From contig NZ_SLVP01000005.1 in NCBI RefSeq assembly GCF_004345425.1, positions 186,001 through 250,000 on the forward strand: a stretch of 64,000 nucleotides of DNA. The letters run 5' to 3'. Made by a program: the position numbers and the translations under genes. This DNA comes from Paenibacillus sp. BK033 (lineage in GTDB: Bacteria; Bacillota; Bacilli; Paenibacillales; Paenibacillaceae). Under the pieces are notes generated by a model. It did no database searches. It was not told the DNA's origin and saw only the letters and a program-made list of their open reading frames with translations. Below are positions 33,447-41,493 of the stretch, piece by piece; the stretch's first letter is position 1; every line of letters begins with the position of its first letter.

Positions 33447-35177
33447 ATGACGACATACGGAAATCCGGATTTCGCTTCCGTGAAGGTGATTCCGCTGACG
33501 GACTTCGGCGATGCGGAGCATTTGCAAGCGAACGCGGGGACGATTATGCGGCTAGCCCTTGAGGCCGCTGGCGCTCATGCTGGCCCAGCGGTTCTGGAGG
33601 TGCCTTACGGAACGTATCATTTCTATCCGGAGCATGCAGACAAAGCAGCCTATTCTATTACCAATACAGCCAGCGAAGAGGAGAATCCTGACGTCACGAG
33701 AACGATCGCGTTGCTGATGAAAGGTCAACGCCGCCTTACGCTGGAGGGAAACGGCTCCCTGTTCGTTATCCATGGCAAACAAACGATGCTGCTGCTGGAT
33801 AACTGCGAGGATATTGAAATTCGCAATTTGCGCTTCGATTATGCCCGGCCGACCGTAACGGAGATGACGGTAGAGCGGATCGGAGAAAAGGAACTCGATG
33901 TACAGGTGCATCCGGATTCGCAATACAAGCTGGAAGACGGGCGGCTTACCTGGGTAGGCGAGGGCTGGACTTTCCGGGGAGGGCCGGTGCAGCATTGCGA
34001 CATAGACGCAAACCGCACCTGGCGGGTGGACGATTGGCCGTCCCGGGCAAAGCGCATTGAAGAAACCGGCAGTCGCCGGCTTCGATTCCATTTCGGTGAC
34101 AATGCCATTCCGGATGTCAGGCCCGGGATAACCGTTCAAATGCGGGATGGCATACGCGACCAGGTTGGCGTTCTGATTGCAGGCTGCAGGCGGGTTCGCC
34201 TGACCGAGCTGGGAATCCATTTCATGCATGGATTAGGCGTTGTTGGCCAGTTCAGCGAAGACTTGACCTTCTCCAGCCTGGAATTGGCGCCGCGCCGCGA
34301 GACTGGAAGAACGGTTGCTGGATTCGCCGACTTCATTCATTTATCCGGCTGCCGTGGGCTTGTTTCCATTACGGACAGCAAGTTTGCCGGTGCCCATGAC
34401 GATGCGATCAACGTTCATGGTACCTACTTGCGAATGGTTGACCAACCGGCACCCAATCAAGTGAAAGTCAGATTCATGCATCCGCAAACGTATGGATTCC
34501 AGGCTTACTTCCCTGGCGACGAAGTCGCTTTTGTTAGCGCGGATAGTCTTGCATCCTACGCTGCCGGAAGGATTGCCGCGGTAGAGAGTCTTAATCCGCG
34601 TGAGTTCCTCCTGACCTTGGAGCAGCCGGCTCCAACCCTGCTTGGGGAACAGGATGTCCTGGAAAATCTGACGTGGACCCCGGAAATTGTTATTGAGAGA
34701 AACCATTTTGCTCGCATTCCGACCCGCGGCATATTGGTAACATCGCCAAGAAAAACGACTATACGGGATAACAGGTTCGAAAGCATACACATGAGCGGCA
34801 TTCTGGTCTCGGCCGATGCGAATTCATGGTATGAATCGGGCGCGGTGACGGATTTGCTCATTACGGGCAATGTATTCGATCTCAGCGGCGGAGCGGAGTT
34901 TCCCATTCTCCGGATCGCTCCCGAGAACGAGCATTCTACGGGAGAGATGCCGGTGCACCGGAATATCAGAATAGAAGATAACCGGTTTAAAGTCTCCCAA
35001 GCTCCGCTGCTATCGGCGCGGAGCACGGAAGGGCTTGTTTTCCGTCGAAACGATATTCTGCTTGAACAAATGGGCCAAGAAAGTACGGCAGAGCCAGACG
35101 CAGGCGGGCTTGTTCGGTTTGAAAACTGCAGCGGCGTTGAAATGGCGGATAACAGGTTCCGCTATCAAAAGCAATAA
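33447..35177 (+). CDS. GH110 family alpha-1,3-galactosidase (right-handed beta-helix)
   Basis: 576 residues with repeated short beta strands of a right-handed parallel beta helix (LLLDNCEDIEIRNLRFDY, RIEDNRF, IRDNRFESIHMSGILVSA). The segment SKFAGAHDDAINVHGTYLRM (about 310-330) is the hallmark of GH110, inverting exo-alpha-galactosidases that remove terminal alpha-1,3-galactose, as in linear alpha-gal or blood group B epitopes. No signal peptide. Likely cotranscribed with dgoD, 45 bases upstream. AAGGAG ribosome site. Other beta-helix families such as pectate lyases are less likely because of the DDAINVHGT block. Confidence 0.8.
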   Translation: MTTYGNPDFASVKVIPLTDFGDAEHLQANAGTIMRLALEAAGAHAGPAVLEVPYGTYHFYPEHADKAAYSITNTASEEENPDVTRTIALLMKGQRRLTLEGNGSLFVIHGKQTMLLLDNCEDIEIRNLRFDYARPTVTEMTVERIGEKELDVQVHPDSQYKLEDGRLTWVGEGWTFRGGPVQHCDIDANRTWRVDDWPSRAKRIEETGSRRLRFHFGDNAIPDVRPGITVQMRDGIRDQVGVLIAGCRRVRLTELGIHFMHGLGVVGQFSEDLTFSSLELAPRRETGRTVAGFADFIHLSGCRGLVSITDSKFAGAHDDAINVHGTYLRMVDQPAPNQVKVRFMHPQTYGFQAYFPGDEVAFVSADSLASYAAGRIAAVESLNPREFLLTLEQPAPTLLGEQDVLENLTWTPEIVIERNHFARIPTRGILVTSPRKTTIRDNRFESIHMSGILVSADANSWYESGAVTDLLITGNVFDLSGGAEFPILRIAPENEHSTGEMPVHRNIRIEDNRFKVSQAPLLSARSTEGLVFRRNDILLEQMGQESTAEPDAGGLVRFENCSGVEMADNRFRYQKQ

Positions 35178-35183
35178 ATGAAC

Positions 35184-35215
35184 AAAAGAGACAACCGGCA
35201 TCGGCTGTCTCTTTT
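35184..35215. terminator. Bidirectional terminator
   Basis: AAAAGAGACA-A-CCG-GCAT-CGG-C-TGTCTCTTTT between convergent GH110 and GH2 genes. Confidence 0.85.
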
Positions 35216-35220
35216 CCTGT

Positions 35221-36939
35221 CTACGAATCCTGCTCGCTCCAAGCCCGGTAGATGCGGCGCACTTCGCGGAAGGACTGCTTCGGCTTGCGGTATTCATTGA
35301 CGAGTCCTTTGTTATTGAAGCTTCTCGCCCGGTCGCGGAAATGTTTGCCGCTGCTCTTCAGATCGCCCCGGATATCCGCAAATTGCCAGATATAAGTGCC
35401 TCCTACGCGGGGATCCTCTTTAAATAGGCCAAGCGCTTCGGTGACAATATGGGCTTGGTAATCCTCGCTGAACAGCCGCGGCTCCCAACCGACATCGCCA
35501 AAGATCCCGGCCCCGCCGAATTCCGTCATCAGAACCGGTTTATCTCCCGCGCCCAACCGTTCCGCCCGTTTATGGAACTGTTGAAGCATTTCCTTAAAGC
35601 CTTCAACCTGGCCTTCATACCAGCCATAATATTTGTTGATGCCGATGACATCGAATAACGGAAGCAGAACATCCTCGAGAGGATGCATGGTGGCATAGGT
35701 AACAAGCCTGCTGGAATCCAGCTTTCTCACGAGCCCGACCATCCGCTTCGTCAGCTCGTAAGCATCTTGCGTCCGCGAATCGATCTCGTTGTGAACGGAC
35801 CAGAATACAACGGAAGGGTGATGGATGTGCATACGAACCATCTCTTCCATCATCGTTAACGCACGCTCTTGAAACAGAGGCTCGCAGACGGTCTCGTTAG
35901 GCAGTGCAGCACCCCAAATCGGGATCTCGCTCCAGAAAATAATCCCGTTCTCATCGAGCAAATCCAGCCAATACGGGCTTTGGGGATAATGGGAGCCGCG
36001 CACCGTATTGCAGCCAAGCTCAAGAATGATGTCGAGATCCTTCTGCATAAGCTTGGGAGGGAAGGCAAAGCCCCATTCCGGGTGCTCCTCATGCCGGTTA
36101 ATGCCCCTTAGATAGACGGGAGCGCCATTGATTAGAATCCGGTGATCCTTTGTTTCGATTTTGCGGAAACCAATCCGCTCATACCTGTCGTCTTGCTCGA
36201 TGCCGGCCCGGAAAAGATAGAGCTCAGGCTGACCGGGGTTCCATAGCCGGACATCGTTCAGTTGAAACTCGAATTCAAGCACTTCCGTTTGGCCGGCTCC
36301 GACGGAAATCTGCTTCGAGCAAATATCCCGTTCGCTTTCGGATAAAGCGAAATGAGCGGTTCCGTCGGCTTGCGAGAGGGAGCGAAGACGCACCTCAACC
36401 TTAATGTCTGCGTTTGCTCCATTCAGCTCATAGTTAATTGCGAAGCTATCGATATAGATGTCGGGCACAGTCTGAAGCTCAACGGAGCGTATAATACCGC
36501 CGTAATGGAACCAATCCACAACTTCCGTTGGTATGGTCAAGCGGTCGAGGGTACTGTCCGTCCGGACAACCAGCTCATGCTCACCGGCAGGCAGGGAGGG
36601 AAGGATAATTTCAAACGGAGTATATCCGCCATAATGGTATCCTAGGTGTTGTCCATCGAGATAGACATCGGCATGGCCTAATACGGCATGGAAAATAAGC
36701 CGGACATGCTGAGTTTGGTCTGTCCGCAGCTTTTTCCTGTACCAAGCGATACCCTCGTAATCATATAAATGAAGTTCGTTATTCCAGCAGGAAGGCACAT
36801 AGAGGGATTTCTCGGCATGTGGAAATCGCTCGAACCAGTTTTCTTGCTGTCCCTTATTTTCAGAATCTCTGACAAAGTCCCACGGTCCGTCTAGAAGCGT
36901 TGTTTTACGAATGAGATGCTCTGGAAAAGTACGAATCAA
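35221..36939 (-). CDS. uidA: GH2 beta-glucuronidase
   Basis: 572 residues: sugar-binding jelly roll (about 1-165), immunoglobulin-like domain (about 170-265) and TIM barrel (about 270-572). Acid/base Glu in VHNEID (near 384) and nucleophile Glu in MTEFGG (near 472). GINKYYGWY and the N-x-K motif in FNNKGLVNEYRKPK (near 543) are the features that recognise the glucuronate carboxylate in beta-glucuronidases and set them apart from GH2 galactosidases. Slightly shorter than the 603 residues of E. coli GusA. No signal peptide. Divergent from an AraC gene across 161 bases, its likely regulator. Confidence 0.87.
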   Translation of the reverse strand: MIRTFPEHLIRKTTLLDGPWDFVRDSENKGQQENWFERFPHAEKSLYVPSCWNNELHLYDYEGIAWYRKKLRTDQTQHVRLIFHAVLGHADVYLDGQHLGYHYGGYTPFEIILPSLPAGEHELVVRTDSTLDRLTIPTEVVDWFHYGGIIRSVELQTVPDIYIDSFAINYELNGANADIKVEVRLRSLSQADGTAHFALSESERDICSKQISVGAGQTEVLEFEFQLNDVRLWNPGQPELYLFRAGIEQDDRYERIGFRKIETKDHRILINGAPVYLRGINRHEEHPEWGFAFPPKLMQKDLDIILELGCNTVRGSHYPQSPYWLDLLDENGIIFWSEIPIWGAALPNETVCEPLFQERALTMMEEMVRMHIHHPSVVFWSVHNEIDSRTQDAYELTKRMVGLVRKLDSSRLVTYATMHPLEDVLLPLFDVIGINKYYGWYEGQVEGFKEMLQQFHKRAERLGAGDKPVLMTEFGGAGIFGDVGWEPRLFSEDYQAHIVTEALGLFKEDPRVGGTYIWQFADIRGDLKSSGKHFRDRARSFNNKGLVNEYRKPKQSFREVRRIYRAWSEQDS

Positions 36940-37100
36940 TGCGGATCCTCCTTAGGCTTCAGCTATTCATAGCCAGCTTGTGAATCGTCTGATAATATGG
37001 ATAATATAGCATGACGACTCGGGCAGCTGAATGGAAGAAACCGAGTTTCGCTTGTCATTTTCGAGCCTGTTTATCTCTTAATGATTCTTGGAGGTTATGA

Positions 37101-37952
37101 ATGGTGGCAGACCTTGGCCATGCAACAAAGCATCTTGTCGTCCATATCCACCTTATTCTCGATAAATTAACGTATCCCGGCTGGAAGGATATTCGCAATC
37201 TTGTGAATGTACATAGCTTCTATTGGATTCATGAGGGGAGAGGGACCTTCCTGACGAACACCGAGTATCGGGTTCAGGCAGGAATGCTGGCGTATTTGAG
37301 GCCGGGATTGGAAATGTCCATGCGTTCGGATCCGGAGGCACCGCTTCGCATGACCATGGTGTTGTTTGATTGCGCGGAGCTTGTCTATGAAGCGGTATGG
37401 AAGGATGCCATGCCGATTGGCAAGCTAAACCTTCCATTCTTAAGTCAATACGGTGATACGCAAGCCGAAGAGTTTGATGCTTGGTTCCGGGAAATCAATC
37501 AGAGCTGGACTGCCCGAATAGCGGACGGTTCCAGCGTTCCCGAATCGCAGCTGCAGCTGTTATTGAACAAATTGCAGCACAGCAAGGCGCCGGATTGGAA
37601 TATTGGCGAGTCGGGCGTTTTTGCATCTTATGAGAAGATCAAGCATACCTTGGAGAGCAGCTACAAAGAAAATTTGCGGATCGAACAATTAGCCAAGACG
37701 CATAACATCTCTCCTTCCTATCTTCGCAAGATGTTCCTGAAGCATACGGGAATGGGACCCAAACAATATTTGGATCATATACGCAACCGTCAGGCATGCG
37801 GTTATCTTGTCTTTACCGATTATCCCATCAATCAAGTGGCCAAGCTGTGCGGATATTTCGAAGAATATCACTTCAGCAAAATGTTCAAGCAGCATAACGG
37901 AATGTCCCCTAGCCATTATCGGATCACGAAGAGAGCGGAGACTGCTCAGTAA
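37101..37952 (+). CDS. AraC family transcriptional regulator
   Basis: 283 residues. N-terminal cupin-like effector domain (about 10-120, VHSFYWIHEGRGTFLTNTEYRVQAGMLAYLRPG) and C-terminal tandem helix-turn-helix (about 180-280, LESSYKENLRIEQLAKTHNISPSYLRKMFLKHTGMGPKQYLDHIR ... LCGYFEEYHFSKMFKQHNGMSPSHYR). GGAGG at 37090-37094 before the ATG. Divergent from the beta-glucuronidase gene, which it probably activates in response to a glucuronide. Confidence 0.9.
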   Translation: MVADLGHATKHLVVHIHLILDKLTYPGWKDIRNLVNVHSFYWIHEGRGTFLTNTEYRVQAGMLAYLRPGLEMSMRSDPEAPLRMTMVLFDCAELVYEAVWKDAMPIGKLNLPFLSQYGDTQAEEFDAWFREINQSWTARIADGSSVPESQLQLLLNKLQHSKAPDWNIGESGVFASYEKIKHTLESSYKENLRIEQLAKTHNISPSYLRKMFLKHTGMGPKQYLDHIRNRQACGYLVFTDYPINQVAKLCGYFEEYHFSKMFKQHNGMSPSHYRITKRAETAQ

Positions 37953-38039
37953 CGAAATACGATATACCATGTAAGCAACCTAGGGGCTGTAACATCCGTC
38001 TAAACTGCAAATGAGATTTTTATAAATGGGAGATTGCTA

Positions 38040-38798
38040 ATGAGAGTAAATTTGCTTATTCTGACCGTTATTTTAATGACGATGCTTACATCATGTGCAA
38101 CTCATCGCATGCAAGCCAATGAAAGCGTAAACACGGAAAATAGCCCTTCAACGTCTCAACCAGGTGATTCAACCGATACAACCGAGTCATCCGAAACCGA
38201 GGGTTTGACGGACTTAAGCAAGGAAGATCTTTCGGTTAGAGCGACGGCCTCCCACCGGGCTGGCCAATTGATTATCCAACCAAAAAGTCATGCGACGGTT
38301 GTCTCTCTTGGCGCACCTAGCTGTTACGGGCTGGAAACCGATCTAAGCTGGACGGGAGATTATGAAGCGATTTGGCAGCCTGCAGCCGGGGGGGATCCCG
38401 TGAAAGTAATGTCTTTTCCGGAAGACCTCGAGATTATTGAGCCAACCGACGCAATGATTAGTCTTCAAATGATCACGGTCGGAGATGCCGATTTTTTTAC
38501 GTACTATCCGCGTTATACGGACTGTCATGCGCTTGAAGCTTATCTGTTCGGAGTGAAGGACGGGCAGGTTTTTCCGGTTACCTTCGAAGATGAAGCGGGA
38601 CAGCTGACCGGAAGCTTCTTCCAGCATCCGCATTATCCGCTCCAGGTGTCCGGAAATGACGAACTTGTCGTTACAGGCGGCGAAGGCGCTGGGCAAGCGT
38701 TTGTCGAGGTGAGGCATTACCGCTATGATTCCGGGCAGCATAGGATGAAGCTGAGCAAGACCGATCGAGTCCAGCCCCAAGATCTATCCGCCAATTAA
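38040..38798 (+). CDS. Lipoprotein of unknown function
   Basis: 252 residues. A signal peptide with lipobox LTSC (Cys19) predicts membrane anchoring at the outer face. Residues 25-60 are a Ser/Thr/Glu-rich linker (STSQPGDSTDTTESSETEG), and the remainder is a beta-rich globular region with GLETDLSWTGDYEAIWQPAAGG and two later Cys (SCYG and TDCH). No family is recognised. GGGAG at 38028-38032 supports ATG 38040 rather than the TTG at 38034. The small membrane protein 14 bases downstream is probably cotranscribed and may be a partner. Confidence 0.75.
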   Translation: MRVNLLILTVILMTMLTSCATHRMQANESVNTENSPSTSQPGDSTDTTESSETEGLTDLSKEDLSVRATASHRAGQLIIQPKSHATVVSLGAPSCYGLETDLSWTGDYEAIWQPAAGGDPVKVMSFPEDLEIIEPTDAMISLQMITVGDADFFTYYPRYTDCHALEAYLFGVKDGQVFPVTFEDEAGQLTGSFFQHPHYPLQVSGNDELVVTGGEGAGQAFVEVRHYRYDSGQHRMKLSKTDRVQPQDLSAN

Positions 38799-38812
38799 GG
38801 AGGAGATAAGAT

Positions 38813-39034
38813 ATGAATAAGAACGAAGAATTACCGAATACGGAAACAAGCGCTTCAACGGTTGTATCTTTTAACGATGCTACCGAACATTATCAGAAGG
38901 TAATGGGGGTTCCGAGTCAACGGGCAGACCTAAAAAGCTTGCCAAAGGCATTACGGTGGTTCTCGTATTTCTTTTACACGGTTATCGTCTTGGGCGCATT
39001 GCTTTTTCTAATCTCCTGGTTCATTCATAGGTAA
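38813..39034 (+). CDS. Small single-pass membrane protein
   Basis: 73 residues, AAGGAGGAG ribosome site. A polar N-terminal half (NKNEELPNTETSASTV...) and one membrane helix at about 49-70 (WFSYFFYTVIVLGALLFLISWFI). No recognised family. Follows the lipoprotein gene by 14 bases, so the two likely function together. Confidence 0.65.
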   Translation: MNKNEELPNTETSASTVVSFNDATEHYQKVMGVPSQRADLKSLPKALRWFSYFFYTVIVLGALLFLISWFIHR

Positions 39035-39196
39035 CTTCATATAAGCGGAGCCGCGTACGTCAGTTTCCTCCCTCTTGCAAAATGGTGCCCGGATCCCGAA
39101 AAGTAAAATCCGCGAACTTCATGCTACCCAAACGCTTGGAAGAAGTGTATACTTGCCCCAACTTCTTATCCTGGAAAGTTAGGGAGGGCTAACGAC

Positions 39197-39400
39197 ATGT
39201 TGCTGGATGAACGGTATCTTACCTTATATGAACGTTTCGGGGGCCAAGTGGGGCCTGTCGAGGTAACTCTTGAGGAAGTATCCGAATTATTATACTGCAC
39301 GCCTCGAAATGCGTATTTGCATCCATCCGTACGCGGCGTGAATTTAAATCCGTTAGGCTGGATTGACTTCAAGGATGTTTGGCTGGAGGAGCATGATTAA
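39197..39400 (+). pseudogene. SgrR-type regulator remnant with large internal deletion
   Basis: Residues 1-39 (MLLDERYLTLYERFGGQVG, then EVTLEEVSELLYCTPRNA) match the N-terminal winged helix of SgrR-type regulators, which normally continue for ~580 residues as a solute-binding-protein-like domain. Residue 40 onwards (LHPSVRGVNLNPLGWIDFKDVWLE) instead matches the extreme C terminus of those proteins. The two ends are fused in frame, so nearly the whole middle has been deleted, including most of the DNA-binding wing. The ribosome site AGGGAGG and start are intact, so a 67-residue peptide could be made, but it is unlikely to be a functional regulator. Confidence 0.65.
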
Positions 39401-39491
39401 TAGTGATAGAGCAGCAGGGATATAATGTTAAACATTCCTTAATCCGATACTAATTAGAGTGTTTGATTAAATATTTGGGAGTGTTTTAACT

Positions 39492-40355
39492 TTGAAAATT
39501 TGGCTGTTAGATTATCATCCCTCTTTTAACAACTTTAAAATTAACAATATGGATGATTTTAAACGTTTGCAATTTAATGGAACACAGTTAGGGGATCGGT
39601 GGAATGCTCCGGAGGTTGATTTGCGCGATTATGGCAAACCAAGTGACATTATGGGTTGTCATAATGGAGCTCTCCTTATCAATCAGAAAGCAAAGACTGT
39701 ATTTGAATCAACCGTTCATGCCGGAGAAGCAGAGTTCCTTCCTTTTGAATTTGAAGGAGTTACCTATTACTTCTTGCACGTGCTTAACCATGTATCCTGT
39801 ATTGACGCCGAGAACAGTCTGATTAAGAGGTTAAACGGAAGCAATATCATCTCGGAATACACGGAGTATGCCTTTCATGAGGAGCTTGTTAAGCCGCATC
39901 ATATTATGCGCGTCAAATTCCATGAGGGAGATAATGTCGTTCATTATCCTTTTGTCAGCGATCATATTCATGAAGCTATTATTAACTCGGGGCTGAAGGG
40001 TTATCAGCTAATTGAAGTATGGGATTCTACTTTTAGCTGGCAAGACAAACAGAAGAAGTTTAATGCTATGGTCGAACAAAGCAATAAAGAACGCATAAAA
40101 ACATTTGATTATACAACGGCAAGAAAGTTTGTGGAGAAGAGAAAAATAACCGCCTACAGCGATCGATGGGCAATACGGCTGGATGATCAAGGACGTTTTC
40201 AACTTGGGGAGCTGGTCCTTGAGGGGACCTATTCTTGGATATATCCCATCTTTATTCCCCCTGTATTGCTCGTTCAAGTATGGGGGATCAAAGAGCAAGT
40301 CCAGTCTGGCAGATTGGATAGGGTTTTGAAGGCGATATTTAAAAATGAAAGATAA
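39492..40355 (+). CDS. Imm11-like (DUF1629) immunity-type protein
   Basis: 287 residues from a TTG at 39492 with GGGAG ten bases before. The block GALLINQKAKTVFESTVHAGEAEFLPFEFEGVTYYFLHVLNHVSCIDAENS resembles the Imm11/DUF1629 pattern of polymorphic-toxin immunity proteins (binding site for a cognate toxin). No signal peptide or membrane helix. Codon use and base composition are clearly AT-richer than the flanks, suggesting acquisition. It overlaps the YwqG-like gene by 11 bases. No toxin gene is adjacent. The family call is by pattern only and moderate. Confidence 0.55.
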   Translation: MKIWLLDYHPSFNNFKINNMDDFKRLQFNGTQLGDRWNAPEVDLRDYGKPSDIMGCHNGALLINQKAKTVFESTVHAGEAEFLPFEFEGVTYYFLHVLNHVSCIDAENSLIKRLNGSNIISEYTEYAFHEELVKPHHIMRVKFHEGDNVVHYPFVSDHIHEAIINSGLKGYQLIEVWDSTFSWQDKQKKFNAMVEQSNKERIKTFDYTTARKFVEKRKITAYSDRWAIRLDDQGRFQLGELVLEGTYSWIYPIFIPPVLLVQVWGIKEQVQSGRLDRVLKAIFKNER

Positions 40356-41271
40356 GGCTATGAGGTTTTTCACCGTTGTTGTTATAGGGATGATCATGAT
40401 TTTCTCTATGTCATCTTGTTCGAAGGGAGATATAGAGATGGGATCCAGTTTTATAGCTTTATACAACGATAAGAGGTTCGATCCAACCTTAGACGAAATA
40501 GGTTCCATGGTTGATCAAGCGGGTTTAGGTTCGTATTGGAATGTTATTAAGCAACAGATTAGACCAGGCTTTTATATGGTTCCCCAAATAGTAGATGAAG
40601 ATAAGATTGCGGTTGGAACCAGTAAAATCGGCGGGCATCCGGATGTACCGTCTTCTTTCGTTTGGCCATCCTGGGAAGGGCATCCCATGTCCTTTCTGGC
40701 ACAAATCAATTTGGAAGAATTCCCTATGGATTCCGTGAATCCGGAATATCCCGCAAGCGGGATCTTGTATTTCTTCTACGTCCATGATTATGAATTATGG
40801 TATGATAACCCGAAATTCGATTCACAAAAAAGAAAAAACAATTTGGTTTATTATACCGCGGATACTTCGCAATTAATAAGACTGGATTCACCTGAAGCAT
40901 TAACGGAAGAACAGGTATTCAAGTCGGGAATAATCCAGAAAAAACTCGAATTAACGATTCCGGACGGGGATTACTTGCAACAAAATAAAATTCTTAAAAA
41001 GAAAGACGTTCTGGATAAATATTCGCTTATTTTTAAATCTAAGTTTCAAGAAACATATGACGTCGGAATTGGTTATCGTTTTTTAGGGCATATGTCAGCT
41101 CTGCAATACGGTGGTTATCCCCAAAAAGATATTTTATTATTTCAAGCAGATTCGAACACTGAAGTGGGGATGGAATGGGATTTGTCCGGACTTCTATACT
41201 TCTTTATTAATGAGGATGACTTCAAAAAGCTGTCGTTCAAAAACGCCTATACGGAACGGGTAGGAACATAA
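40345..41271 (+). CDS. YwqG-family (DUF1963) lipoprotein
   Basis: 308 residues. A signal peptide with lipobox SMSSC (Cys about 25) makes this an exported, lipid-anchored form of the YwqG/DUF1963 family, which is normally cytosolic. Family features: KIGGHPDVPSSFVWP, MSFLAQINLEEFP, SGILYFFYV, HMSALQYGGYPQ and MEWDLSGLLYFFINEDDF at the end. In B. subtilis ywqG lies in a polymorphic-toxin locus. ATG 40345 overlaps the previous gene; ATG 40360 is an alternative. Same AT-rich composition as the preceding gene; the pair looks transferred together. Confidence 0.78.
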   Translation: MKDKAMRFFTVVVIGMIMIFSMSSCSKGDIEMGSSFIALYNDKRFDPTLDEIGSMVDQAGLGSYWNVIKQQIRPGFYMVPQIVDEDKIAVGTSKIGGHPDVPSSFVWPSWEGHPMSFLAQINLEEFPMDSVNPEYPASGILYFFYVHDYELWYDNPKFDSQKRKNNLVYYTADTSQLIRLDSPEALTEEQVFKSGIIQKKLELTIPDGDYLQQNKILKKKDVLDKYSLIFKSKFQETYDVGIGYRFLGHMSALQYGGYPQKDILLFQADSNTEVGMEWDLSGLLYFFINEDDFKKLSFKNAYTERVGT

Positions 41272-41283
41272 AGTTATCACGGT

Positions 41284-41313
41284 AAGCAGTCTCGATACGA
41301 AGGCTGCTTTTTT
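41284..41313 (+). terminator. Rho-independent terminator
   Basis: AAGCAGTCT pairs with AGGCTGCTT (one G-U) over eight bases, followed by T6. Ends the immunity-type pair. Confidence 0.75.
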
Positions 41314-41493
41314 GCATGGAAAAAATTTCAACAAAAAAATTGCGGAAAACTGCACATATTTATCGATTTGTTGCGTCTGATAGATGTGGAAGTCATCGTG
41401 ATGGTTGTACTGAAAATATTTACTTCTAGTATTTACGCAGCTGTTGCATTTATAATGGGCTATCATCGAAAGGGTGAAGTCCGCAAAGAAAGG

